Source: Microglena sp. YARC (Eukaryota; Chlorophyta; Chlorophyceae; Chlamydomonadales; Chlamydomonadaceae). Taken from it: DNA of 64,000 bases. Below are positions 40,790 through 53,159 of the stretch, piece by piece; the stretch's first letter is position 1, and every line of letters starts with the position of its first letter. The notes below the pieces were generated by a model. That model worked only from the letters and a program-made list of their open reading frames with translations, was not told the origin of the DNA and did not search any database. The translations under genes and the position numbers were made by a program. Location of the stretch: the NCBI GenBank assembly GCA_022414725.1, contig CM039462.1, forward strand, positions 128,858,363 to 128,922,362, read 5' to 3'.

Positions 40790-42980
40790 TATACTACTCA
40801 CTTTGGTCAACATCATATGATTATTTTTTCGGTTCCCCCATATACCTAATTACCGCCCCTCCATAGTAGCGACTTCGGGTACATCCCAAAAAGGGGCCCC
40901 CCGTACTGCCCGTTGCGGCCCAACGGGTTGCGCCAAACGATGCCGCTAGGGAACCTAAAGGGGTTTTTCGCCTACAAAGTGCATTTAAATACGCACAACT
41001 AAACGTTTTGCCAAACAGCCGGCAGCTCGATAAACTTCGCAAATAACGTCAACATTCTCGACTCGAAGCAAATTTCCGACAGATGGTAATCTTCCAGTGC
41101 ACGTCAACCTCGTCTTCCAGGTAGATTTTAAGTCAAACTGCGCCCCGACACTTGACGTTGGAATTCGACAATCAAGTACTCAGTCATCCCCAAATAAGAC
41201 TTGCCTAGTCACTGTCGAAAGGTGCAACAGCCAGTTTAATGTGGTAATTGCGCGACTGTGTAACCATAGCGCGGTAATAACGAGACACAATTTTTGCAAG
41301 AACAGCCACGAGGGCAGAAATAAGTTCACTGAGGGCAGCAACAAGGTTAGACACACCGCACACATCACACTGGCACACAAAACAACCCTACTTACAACGG
41401 GGCTCCCATCCGGGCATCCCATCCCCCAGCGGATCCCTTGGTCAATCCAACACGAAGGGCGGTCACGCCCTTGTTAAAATCCCGCTTTGCCGAATGGATC
41501 AGTTGGTAGGGCATGTCGAAACAATGCGGGTTCGTAATTCCCTACAGGTGCGCTTTACTGTTTTGCGGATCGCTGTACGCCGCCATAGTTAAGCTTTGTC
41601 CAGGTAAGTAGCAGCCCGTTTATCTTACCGCGTTAGACTGGGGCCTCCTTTAATATCACCGCCCACCAGGGTTACTCATTACCTTATATACTTATTATAC
41701 CTTAATTATCCTTTATTTACCCTTATTATACTTATTACCTTATTATACCTTCATACTTATTATACCTTATTATACTTATTAAATTTCTTTGATTGAGGGA
41801 TTAGCCTTCAAAAATGTCCCGTGTTGTGGTGTTGTGTGTGTGTGTGTGTGTGTGGTGTGGTCGTCACAATTCTAGCTTTTCAAGGTTTCACTTCAAATAC
41901 AAAAAACGAACATTGTAACAACATATAAAAATTATAAAGACTTATTGATACCTGACATATGTCTACAGACCACATATAAGCATTGCAATTCAAGAAAGGA
42001 GCCTAAGGTTTGTTGCTTTTTGGGGCCAAAAGCCTACGATTATTTGGATAACATTTGGTTATCATTTCAATTGTAACCATCCAATATGTGCGCTACATAG
42101 GTTGGGAATAGATTGTCGGTCAAAAAATCGAGGAGGAACATGCAAGCATCACAATGGACGAAACAGTTCCACTAGCACTGAGCTATTATTAAGCACGGAC
42201 TTTTCACGCGCACACCTCAGCCGCAGGGCCGTGCGTGGTGGGCCTACGGGGCTAATGGACAAGCCAAGCGCAACTATGGTTTCTTCAATTCACGTAATGC
42301 TTGCATGTTTCCAGCCCTTGCGAGTTGCACAATAAAAAATTCATGTGGAACGATTACAATGCCCATCTCACGCACTGGTGGAGCTTGAATTGAAGCACAT
42401 TTCAGCTTTCGTGCTGCGACTAAACGACCTCACACGTTCGACATGCTGGCGGTACTGGGACAACGTGGCAACATGGCGCCACCGCAATCGGTTACAACGT
42501 GGGCCACGCCTCGCGCACGTCAATACCTTGCAATTGAGCACGTTCGAGCCCTCATGCTAGCGACCTAACGACCTCCAGAACACGTCATCGACCATCGCCA
42601 TTGGAGCGATGTCTAGAATCTGGCCGCCCCCCGCCGCCATCCCCCCCCCCCCCACACACACAAACACACACCCTCGCTCCAAGCGAGTTAATTAAACGGC
42701 ATTCAATCCCTTCCGAAATACTTAACCGAGAGTCATTGTTGCCGAATTCGCGATTTTCGCTGGGGTTTGGAACAACGCGCCAGACCAAACCACGTGGACG
42801 CTTCAAACGGGTCTAACAAGACGACCTCCTCAAAGTCTGCTCCAGCCCTGACTGCTTGCAGTCTGCCCAATGCTGACACCATGTAAAAAAAAAAAAAAAT
42901 GGTAAGGGTCTCCAGAAAAGGAGGCCGTCTATCTATGACAGAGGCAGAATCAGGTCATCCAAGAAGCGGTGGACATGGTG
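40790..42980. other. Unassigned
   Basis: No gene recognised. There is a TTATTATACTTA-type microsatellite at about 41670-41785, a GT run at 41831-41855, a C run at 42642-42655, and a degenerate tRNA-like segment near 41495-41545 (GGATCAGTTGGTAGGGCA then GGTTCG). ORFs in this stretch lack any motif I know. Confidence 0.5.
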
Positions 42981-42986
42981 TCAGAA

Positions 42987-42987
42987 G

Positions 42988-43021
<34 letters not shown>

Positions 43022-43740
43022 TAGGGAGGAACCAGGAAGGGAAATCTGATAAACCTAGCCTATGTGGACCGAGGGAAAGTAAAAACAAAGAGAAATAGAG
43101 AAATGGCCAAAGTCCGCTAAGACAAAAGAATCCGAAAGACAAAGACGAAAAGACTAAGGGGACAAAAGAGCGAGGGAAACAAACTAATTACTAGGAAGGA
43201 CAATGGACAAGAAGACACAAGGGCCTTCCCGAGCACCACCCCATCTTCAGAATACTGTTTTCTCCCAACCAACTACAAAACACTACTGTAATCCTCCAAT
43301 GAGCAAACACAGAAAAAGAAGGAAGGTTATGCACCCGAAGGTCTTGCTGATTCTATGATTAAAACACTGCAGGCATCATCCTGTAACAGGCCAAGTGCAA
43401 TAGGGCATTCCACTCCTTTAGCAAACTAGCACATACTCTCAGCAAGCCTAGTAAATGTCGCTAGGGGTCAACGCCATGCAGATTCACAGCTCTGCAAAGA
43501 CGACGAGCGCGGCATGCAACAAAAAACAGGACAGGGCCAAAGCTAACACTAAAAGGTAAACTAAAAATAATCGAAGAAGCAATCAAACTCCTTAGAAAAC
43601 GTCCTGGACGGTGAAAGGGTAGAACCCCAAAGATCCACTGACCAGAAAGGAAAAACCTTAAAGGCGCACTAAAGCAGCTAGCAAATAAACCGGTAGCCTG
43701 TGCATCAGGGCATCACTCCATTAGCATGTTCAGCGCAGTC
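42987..43740 (-). mobile_element. Family A copy, diverged
   Basis: The T run at 42991-43018 is followed by ACATAGGG and, at about 43060, a CCTATGT arm lacking one C. The 700-bp body matches 61055-61690 (both contain CGTCCTGGACGGT), so these two form a subfamily different from the body at 29911-30956. It has many small deletions. Confidence 0.82.
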
Positions 43741-43744
43741 TATC

Positions 43745-44165
43745 AGCAAGCCTAGTGTGCAGTGCATAGCAGTCAGGGCTGGAGCAGACTATGGAGGGGA
43801 GGTTGTTCTTGGTTGACCCGTTGGAAGCGTCCTCGTGCATGGGAAGGAATGCATTTGCAGCCAGGGTTCCATGAAGCAAGCTCCGGCAAGTGAAATGGTA
43901 TAAGGAACGATGGAGAGTCTTGTCTGCGAGGCGTACCCACCCTGCGAAAAGCAGAAAGTAGAGGAAGGGAAGACCTTGAGGTTCGTCCTGTCTTTGAGCA
44001 GTTTCTCTTCCGCAGGGCTTTTGGACGGGGGGGGCCGACACGTTGAAGTCCAACCAAGTTGTTCGTGGGGAGGTTTTCGGAGGAGACTGGAATAGGGGTG
44101 ACAACCGAGGCAATTCAAGACCACAGAGGCCTTGCAGGTACAGGGTAGTGCTAGGTGCTAGCTTC
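43745..44165 (-). pseudogene. Relic ORF shared with 58136-59130
   Basis: On the minus strand it reads LRGLCGLE-like, then a segment with WLDFNVSAPPV, then CRSLLHGTLAANAFLPMHED. The same sequence, split by a family B element, lies at 58136-59130 (plus). I do not recognise it; it may be part of a mobile element. It abuts satellite array 2 at 44165. Confidence 0.45.
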
Positions 44166-47100
44166 ATTTATCGCAACTCCTTACTTCACCCCTCGCAGTG
44201 AAATGCTGAACGCAGTGGACCTGGACTGGACCCTCATCACTGTAACGCGCGCTGTCATCTGTACTGGTTTTCAGGCTCATTAAACGCGCGGGCCACAGAC
44301 TTATCTGCCCTCTAATTCGCAACTCCTTACTTTTCACACCCTCGCAGTGAAACGCTGGAACGCAGTGGACCGGCTGTCCCTCAAATACTGTACCCGGCGG
44401 CTGGTCTGCTGTACTGGTTTCTCAGGCCATTAACAGCCTGGCCACCAGGACCTTATCTCCCTACATTTATCGCAACTCCCTTACTTCAAAACCTCGCGCA
44501 TGAACGCATGGAAAACGCAAAGTGGAGACCTGACCTGGACCCCTCATCACTTGTTTACCGCGGCGCTGTCAGGGGTCTGTACTGGTTTTCAGGCTCATTA
44601 ACGCCGGCACAGATATATCTCCCTCATTTATCGCAACTCCTTACTTCACACCCGCGCAGTGAACGCTGGAACACGCAGTGGACCTGGCCTGGACCCTCAT
44701 CACTGTACCGCGGCGCTGTCAGTCTGTACTTGGTTTCAGGCTCATTAAACGCCGGCCACCAGACCTTATCTCCCTCATTTTTATCGCAACTCCTTACTTC
44801 ACACCACTCGCAGTGAACGCTCTGGAACGCAGTGGACCTGGCCTGGACCCCCTTCATCACTGTTACCGCGGCGCTGTCAGTCTGTACTGGTTTTCAGGCT
44901 CATTAAACGCCGGCCACCCAGACCTTATCTCCCCTCATTTATCGCAACTCCTTACTCACACCCCTCAGTGAACGCGTGGAACACAGTGAGACTGGCATGG
45001 ACCCCTCATCCACTGTACCGGCGGCGCTTGTCAGTACTGTACTGGTTTTTCAGGCTCATTAAACGCCGGCCACCAGGACCTTATCTCCCTCATTTATCGC
45101 CAACTCCTTACTTCCACACCACTCGCAGTGGAACGCTGGAACGCAGTGGACCCGGCCTGGACCCCTCATCACGGCGGCGCTGTCTCAGTGTACTGTTTTC
45201 AGGCTCATTAAACGCCGTCCCACCAGCCTTATGCTCCCTCATTTATCGCAACTCCTTACTTCACACCCTCGCAGTGAGCGCTGGAAACGAGTGGACCTGG
45301 CCTGGAACCCCTCATCACTGTACCCGGCACTGTCAGTCTGTACTGTTTTCAGGCTCATTTAAACGCCGGTCCACCAGACCTTATCTCCCTCATTTATCGC
45401 AACTCCTTACTTCACACCTCGCGAAAGTGAACGCGTGGAACGCAGTGGACCTGGCCTGGACCCCTCATCACAACTGATACCGCGGCGCTGTCATCGTTAC
45501 TGGTTTATCAGGGCTCATGAAACCGCCGGCCACCAGAACCTTATCTCCTCATTTTATCGCAACTCCTATACTTCACACCCCTCGCAGTGACGCCTGGAAC
45601 GCAGTGGACCTGGCCATGGACCCCTCATCACTGTACCGCGGCGCTGTCAGTCTTGTTACTGGTTTTCAGGCTCATTAAACGCGGCCACCAGACCTTACTC
45701 CCTCATTTACGCAACTCCTCTTCACACCCCGCGCAACTGAACGCTGCAACGCAGTGGACCCGGCCTGGACCCCCTCATCACTGTACCGCGGCGCAGTCAG
45801 TCTTGTACTGGTTTTCAAGGCTCATTAAACGCGGCCACCAGACCTTATCTCCCTCATTTATCGCAACTCCTTACTATCACACCACCGCGCAGTGAACGCT
45901 GAACGCAGTGAGGACCCGACCTGGACCTCAACCACATGTACGCGGCGCTGTCGTCTGTACTGGTTTTCAGGCTCACTTAAACGCGGCCACCAGAGCCTTA
46001 TCTCCCTCATTATTCGCAACTCCTTACTCACACCCCTCGCAGTGAACGCTGGAAACACAGTGGACCTGGCCTGGACCCCTCATACTGTACCGCGGCGCTG
46101 TCAGTCTTTTATGTACTGGTTTTACAGGCTCATTAAACGTAAACGCCGGCCCACCAGACTTATCTCCCTCATTTATCGCAAACTCCTTACGTCACACCCC
46201 CTGCAGTGACGCTGGAACGCAGTGGACCTGGCCTGGACCCGACTCATCACTGTCCGCGGCACTGTCAGTCTGTACTGGTTTTCAGGCTCATTAAACGTCC
46301 GGCCCAGACCTTATCTCCCTCATTTATCGCAACTCCTTACTTCACACCCCGCGCAGTGAAAACACAGTGGACCTGGCATGGACCCCTCATCACTGTACCG
46401 CGGCGCTTTTTCAGTCTGTACTGGTTTTCAGGCTCATTAAACGCCGGCCACCAGACCTTATCTCCCTCATTTATCGCAACTCCTTACTTCACACCCCCGC
46501 GCAGTCGCTGGAACGCAGTGGACCCCGGCCTGGACCCTCATCACTCCGCGGCGCTGTTCAGTTCTGTGTTTACTGGTTTTCAGGCTCAAAACGCCGGCCA
46601 CCAGACCTTATCTCCCTCATTTATCGCACTCCTTAGTCGCAACTCCATTACTTCACACCCCTCGCACGTGACTCTTGCTGGAACGCAGTGGACCTGGCCC
46701 CCCTGCGACCCCTCATCACTGGTACCGCGGCGCTGTCAGTCTGTACTGGTTTTCAGGCTCATTAAACGCCAGCCACCAGACCTTATCTCCCTCATTTATC
46801 GCAACTCCTTTACTTCAAACCCCGCGCAGTGAACGCTGCAACGCAGTGGACCTGACCTGGACCCTCATCACTGTACCGCGGCGCTGTCAGTCTGTTACTG
46901 GTTTTTCAGGCTCATTAAACGCCGGCCACCAGACCTTATCTCCCTCATTTATCGCAAACTCCTTACTTCCACACCCCGCGCAGTGAACGCTATGGGAACG
47001 CAGTGGACCTGGCCTGGACCCCTCATCACTGTACCGCGGCGCTGTCAGTCTGTACTGGTTTTTCAGGCTCATTAAACGCCGGCCACCAGACCTTATCTCC

Positions 47101-50100
47101 CTCATTTATCGCAAACTCCTTACTTCACACCGCCGCAGTGAACGCTGGAACGCAGTGGACCTGGCCTGGACCCCTCATCACTGTACCGCGGCACTGTCAG
47201 TCTGTACTGGTTTTCAGGCTCATTAAACGCCGGCCACCAGACCTTATCTCCCTCATTTATCGCAACTCCTTACTTCACACCCCGCGCAGTGAACGCTGGA
47301 ACGCAGTGGACCTGGCCTGGACCCTCATCACCTGTACCGCGGCGCTGTCAGTCTGTACTGGTTTTCAGGCTCATTAAACGCCGGCCACCAGACCTTATCT
47401 CCCTCATTTATCGCAACTCCTTACTTCACACCCCGCGAGTGAACGCTTGGAACGCAGTGGACCTGACCTGGACCCCTCATCACTGTACCGCGGCGCTGTC
47501 AGTCTGTACTGGTTTTCAGGCTCATTAAACGCCGGCCACCAGACCTTATCTCCCTCATTTATCGCAACTCCTTACTTCACACCCCTTCGCAGTGAACGCT
47601 GGAACGCAGTGGACCTGGCGGACCCCCATCACTGTACCGCCGACCTGTCAGTCTGTACTGGTTTTCAGGCTTAAACGCCAACCAGCCTTATCTCCCTCAT
47701 TATCGCCGGCCACCAACCTTATCTCCTCATTTATCGAAACTTATCCTACTTCACACCCCGCGCAGTGAACCTGGAACGCAGTGACCTGGCCTGACCCCTC
47801 ATCACTGTACCAGCGGCCTGTCAGTCTGTACTGGTTTTCAGGCTCATTAAACGCCGGCCACCAGACCTTATCTCCCTCATTTATCGCAACTCCTTACTTC
47901 ACACCCCGCGCAGTGAACGCTGGAACGCAGTGGACCTGGCCTGGACCCCTCATCACTGTACCGCGGCGCTGTCAGTCTGTACTGGTTTTCAGGCTCATTA
48001 AACGCCGGCCACCAGACCTTATCTCCCTCATTTATCGCAACTCCTTACTCCACACCCCTCGCAGTGAACGCTGGAACACAGTGGACCTGGCACGGACCCC
48101 TCATCACTGTACCGCGGCGCTGTCAGTCTGTACTGGTTTTCAGGCTCATTAAACGCCAGCCACCAGACCTTATCTCCCTCATTTATCGCAACTCCTTACT
48201 TCACACCCCTCGCAGTGAACGCACTTGGAACGCAGTGGACCTGGCCTGGACCCCTCATCACTGTACCGCGGCAAAGCTGTCAGTCTGTACTGCGTTCTCT
48301 TCAGGCTCATTAAACGCCGGCCACCAGACCTTATTCTCCCTCATTAATCATCGCAACTCCTTAACTCCCCCACACCCCTCGCAGTGAACGCTGGAACGCA
48401 GTGGACCTGGCACGGACCCCTCATCACTGTACCGCGGCGCTGTCAGTCTGTACTGGTTTTCAGGCTCATTAAACGCCGGCCACCAGACCTTATCTCCCTC
48501 ATTTATCGCAACTCCTTACTTCACACCCCTCGCAGTGAACGCTGGAACGCAGTGGACCTGGCCTGGACCCCTCATCACTGTACCGCGGCACTGTCAGTCT
48601 GTACTGGTTTTCAGGCTCATTAAACGCCGGCCACCAGACCTTATCTCCCTCATTTATCGCAACTCCTTACTTCACACCCCGCGCAGTGAACGCTGGAACG
48701 CAGTGGACCTGGCCTGGACCCCTCATCACTGTACCGCGGCGCTGTCAGTCTGTACTGGTTTTCAGGCTCATTAAACGCCGGCCACCAGACCTTATCTCCC
48801 TCATTTATCGCAACTCCTTACTTCCACACCCGCGCAGTGAACGCTGGAACGCAGTGACCTGACCTGGACCCCTCATCACTGTACCGCGGCGCTGTCAGTC
48901 TGTACTGGTTTTCAGGCTCATTAAACGCCGGCCACCAGACCTTATCTCCCTCAATTTATCGCAACTCCTTACTTCCACACCCCGCTCGCAGTGAACGCTG
49001 GAACGCAGTGGACCTGGCCTGGACCCCTCATCACTGTACCGCGGCGCTGTCAGTCTGTACTGGTTTTCAGGCTCATTAAACGCCGGCCACCAGACCTTAT
49101 CTCCCTCATTTATCGCAACTCCTTACTTCACACCCTCGCGCCAGTGAACGCTGGAACGCAGTGGACCTGGCCTGGACCCCTCATCACTGTACCGCGGCGC
49201 TGTCAGTCTGTACTGGTTTTCAGGCTCATTAAACGCCGGCCACCAGACCTTATCTTATCCCTCATTTATCGCAACTCCTACTTCAGTCACTGGTTTCCTC
49301 GCCAGCCAGTGAACGCTGGAACGCAGTGGACCTGGCCTGGACCCCTCATCACTGTACCGCGGCGCTGTCCTAGTCTGTACCCTTGGTTTACTCAGGCTCA
49401 TTAAACGCCGGCCACCAGACCTTATCTCCCTCATTTATCGCAACTCCTTACTTCACACCCCGCGCAGTGAGCGCTGGAACGCAGTGGACCTGGCCTGGAC
49501 CCCTCATCACTGTACCGCGGCACTGTCAGTCTGTACTGGTTTTCAGGCTCATTAAACGCCGGCCACCAGACCTTATTCTCCCTCATTTGGTATCGCAACT
49601 CCTACTTCACCAGACCCACGCGCAGTGACCCCTGGAGCGCAGTGGACTCCTGGCCTGGACCCCTCATCCACTGTACCGCGGCGCTGTCAGTCCTGTACTG
49701 GTTTTCAGGCTCATTAAACGCCGGCCACCATACCTTATCTCCCTCATTTATCGCAACTCCTTACTTCACACCCCGCGCAGCTGAACGCTGGAACGCAGTG
49801 GACTGGCCTGGACCCCTCATCACTGTAACCGCGGCGGCTGTCAGTCTGTACTGGTTTTCAGGCTCATTAAACGCCGGGCCACCAGAACCTTATCTCCCTC
49901 ATTTATCGCAACTCCTTACTTCACACCCCGCAACGTGAAGCCCTGGAACGCTCAGTGGACCTGGCCTGGACATCTCATCACTGTACCGCGGCGCTGTCAG
50001 TCTGTACTTTTTTCAGGCTCATTCGCCGGCCACCAGACCTGCGCAACTCCTTACTTCACACCCCGCGCAGTGAACGCTGGAACGCAGTGGACCTGGCTGG

Positions 50101-50300
50101 ACCATCACTGTACCGCAGGCGGACACTCATTTATCGCAACTCAGTTTTACAGAAGTCCTATCGCCGGCCAGACCTTATTCCTCAATTTATCGCAACTCTT
50201 ACTTCACACCCGCGCAGTGAACGCTAACGCAGTGGACCTGGCCTGGACCCCTCATCACTGTACCGCGGCGCTGTCAGTCTACACTCATTAAACGCACCAG
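44165..50300 (+). repeat. Satellite array 2, unit 151 bp
   Basis: About 40 units, for example 48384-48534. The landmarks are CATCACTGTACCGCGGCGCT, CTGGTTTTCAGGCTCATTAA and CCTCATTTATCGCAACTCC. Units from about 46900 to 49250 are almost identical. Both ends (44165-46300 and 49560-50300) are degenerate. This matches array 1 in reverse complement. The ORFs are repeat shadows. Confidence 0.96.
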
Positions 50301-50372
50301 GCGTCATCTGGACCCCGCGTAGGGATGCGGATAATTCATCATTCCCCCCACACCCTACTCAGGAAATGCGAA
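50301..50372. other. Junction between satellite and LINE copy 2
   Basis: A short non-repeat stretch; no feature seen. Confidence 0.5.
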
Positions 50373-50490
50373 ATTATTTTTGCAAAGGGGGGAACCAGGA
50401 AAAGGCGCAACAGATAAAACCTAGCCCTTTGTGACCAAGGAGAAAAGACCAAAGAAAAAGACAAGAAAGGATTGGGGGCACTGCATGGGC
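50373..50490 (-). mobile_element. Family B 3' tail at the end of LINE copy 2
   Basis: It runs from TCTTGTCTTTTTCTTTGG to CCCCCCTTTGC, followed by only five A residues. It joins directly to the RT reading. This is either the LINE's native 3' end, making family B the LINE's own tail, or a 5'-truncated insertion. Confidence 0.6.
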
Positions 50491-52280
50491 GGAGTGATAA
50501 TTCTACGAATGTTTAGAAGGTGGAAAGCCTCTGCACCTTCCCGGGCCAAGTTGGTGGTGATTGAGGCGATGTCCACAGAAGACGGGGCGGTAACCAGGGC
50601 AATGGTATCCATTGCCTGACCTGGAGGAAGGCGCACAGCCCGTGAAATCTCGTGACGGTAGAGCTGCTGCCAGGGGTGAGCTGTGTAACTGAAGAGGAGC
50701 CATGTGGTCTTGGCCAGCATAGCTGCCGAGTGGGAAGCAAGATGGGGTACAGCAAGCCCTCCTCGATGAAAAGGAAGGGCGGCTGTCCCGAAGCGGGGGA
50801 AGAGGTGACCTGGACGTGGTGATTCCTCCTCCTGCAGGCTAGAGGTTGCAACAAAGGCATTGAGAGAAGATTGCAACTGCAGGCGGAGAAGCGCTGGTGG
50901 TGATGCAAAGTTAGCCTGGAAGATGAACTTGGAAGCCAAGCATTGCATAGCAACATGCGCCCTTCCAATAACATTGAGATTGCGTGAGAGCCATGGAGCT
51001 GCCGCACGTGAGATGCTATGGGGCATGTGCTGGTAGGCTGCAGCCTTGCAAAGGGCAGTGTCTATCTGCACCGAACGGCACGCCCAGCAATCTGTGAGGT
51101 GTGTCTGGGGGATGGAGGTTGTAGCCAGTCAAGTGATGGGTGCCATGGGCGGGGTCCAGGTCTGCAGGGAGGGGTATGTCTGGGGGAAGTTCAAGAAGCA
51201 GAAGACGGGTCTTGGGAACAGACTGGGCGGGTAAGCCAGCCGAATTGGCTACGACGTATGTCTCCTTGATGATAGGCCCATCTGTGGCTGGGTTGAGGAC
51301 AAAGTGCTTGCCATCGTCAGCAAACGATAGGGTGGCAGGGGCCAACTCTCCTGAGGGAAGACGGAAGGATTGCAGAGTTCCACAAGATCTCAGTTGGTTA
51401 TTGTAGGTGATGAAGGGCTCATAGATGATGACCCATTCATTACAGCTCAAGGCCCCACCCTGAGGGAAGCCGGAAGTGTTGGGGAAGGAGGTAGTGAAGA
51501 AACCGTTGAGACGCACTCGCGTAGAGCTGCCATTCCTGAGGATATCGCACCAGCATGTGATGCTTGCACTTTTTTTTTTTTTTTTACAAAGGGGGGAACC
51601 AGGAAAAGGCGCAACTGATAAAACCTAGCCCTTTGTGACCAAGGAGAAAAGACCAAAGAACATGAACGGCTAAGGGACAGCTAAGGGACAGACACCACAT
51701 GGGCGACTAAAGGGACAAAAGGGGACAGGAACAGAAGACAAACAAACCAGAGAGCACTATTGAATCCCATGGCTTTTTTTTTTTTTTTTGCTGACATTGT
51801 CTTTAGGAGCCATCCCCTGTTGACAGAATCATAAGCTTTAGTGAGGTCAGAAAGAAGCAACCAGCCTGGTAAGCCAAGCTCTTTCAAGCGCGCAGCCAAG
51901 CCTAGGTGATAGCGGATGTTGTCACTGATGTCTCTACCACGGAGGAAAGCTGATTGAGTGACGTTGATGAGATATTCCAGTGGGCGTTGCAGCCGGTGAG
52001 CCATGATCCAAAGGATCAGCTTAAGGTCGCAATTGAGAAGGGTGATAGGACGGTAACCTGCGAGGGAGTCTTGGGGCTGACCAGTCTTGTGAAGAAGGCA
52101 GATGGTTCCCTGAAGGAGGGGTGCTAGGGGGGCCGTATTAACTTGATCTTGGAAGGCAGAGTTGAAAACCCTTTGAAGGATCGGTGACAGTTCTGCATGG
52201 AACGCATTGTAGACTTCAAAGGGAAGTCCGTCATAACCTGGGCTGGAGCCTCGAGAAGCAGAGCGGATGGCAAGGTCCAT
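50490..52280 (-). pseudogene. LINE reverse transcriptase of copy 2
   Basis: Fingers: SPGYDGLPFEVYNAF, GYRPITLLNCDLKLIL, QSAFLRGRDISDNI, then LLSDLTKAYDSVNRGWL (motif A Asp). After an insertion (51790-51570), NGFFTTSFPNTSGFPQGGAL carries motif B, and LSFADDGKHFV (51330-51305) is motif C with FADD in place of YADD. The thumb-like part has LNVIGRAHVAMQCLASKF. The core is near complete but is cut by the insertion and by frame changes. Confidence 0.82.
51570..51791 (-). mobile_element. Family B tail inserted in the RT, bounded by two A runs
   Basis: The T run at 51570-51585 is the normal poly(A). The stem arms are ACAAAGGG at 51586-51593 and CCCTTTGT at 51629-51636. At its other edge a second T run (51776-51790) separates it from RT sequence, which is unusual for a 5' end. 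Confidence 0.8.
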
Positions 52281-52803
52281 CTCCTCTCATGTGATCAGGC
52301 CATCGCCATTGACACCTTCTTCAAGGGCTGCATAACTAGGGGGGAGGGGACGAGGGAGGGATGTGAGCAGAAGATCCTGGCTAGCCTGGTTGATGTGAGG
52401 GTTTGGATGGTACAGTCCAAAGGAGGAATCAGCACTATAAAAGTCCCGAGCATACTCCAGACCTATGTCGGGAGACCCACCTCCGGGGGTGAAATCCTTT
52501 CACAACTAAAAAAAAAAAAAAAATGTTGACTCCTATCATTGAAGAAAGGTCAGCCACAGAAAGGGGGTGATGCTGGGGTGACCCTTGAGGCTGGATAAGC
52601 TTGATGTGGACTGGGGGGTGAGGGGAACGGGAAAGGTGGTGGGAGTAGAAGGAAGATAAATCCCCAAAAGTGTGCTCGAGGATAGGTAGAGCTTTGAGCA
52701 TTGGAGCAATGAGTTGCTGGCAAGCAAGTGTTGCTGAAAATGCCTTAGCCTTGGCTATGTTGAGGCGTGCCAGGAAAGAAATTGCATCGGGGGAGAAATG
52801 CAC

Positions 52804-52910
52804 TTTTTTTTTCTTTTTTTACAAAGGGGGGAACCAGGAAAAGGCGCAACTGATCAAACCTAGCCCTTTGTGACCAAGGAGAAAAGACCAAAGAAAAAGA
52901 CATGAACGAC
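52804..52910 (-). mobile_element. Family B 106-bp tail inserted in LINE linker
   Basis: The uninterrupted site is at 6055-6075 in copy 1. The insertion splits CACAGG|TGCATT with at most one duplicated base. The tail contains only the last 90 bp of family B and an A-rich end. Confidence 0.88.
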
Positions 52911-53159
52911 CTGTGAGAATTCCTGTCGGGCGTCGTCCTCTGCTAATCGGGCGGCACGCTGGCGGGCACGGCGATGCTTCTTGTAAATAGCCCAACTGCT
53001 GGTGCGAATAACCTCCTTCATGTTGTCCCATTTTGTGACGATGTCTGAATCGGCTAAGAGGTTTAGGAGGAGGGATTGTGAAGCGATGATGGTCTTGAGC
53101 TCATCACAAGCTTCTGGAATGTTGAGGAGGAGGAGGGGAACCCTTGCAGCCCCTGGCCT

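Noticed and set aside
40821..41042. Minus-strand ORF resembling fragments often seen near rRNA or organelle DNA
   Set aside because: No recognisable domain and no rRNA sequence beside it.
41495..41545. tRNA gene
   Set aside because: An A-box-like GGATCAGTTGGTAGGGCA and a weak GGTTCG are present, but the T arm and acceptor stem do not pair and the anticodon arm is not recognisable. At most a tRNA-derived relic.
44508..50291. Repeated ORFs rich in Trp, Pro and Arg (satellite array 2)
   Set aside because: Same satellite on the other strand. The peptides recur only because the DNA repeats.
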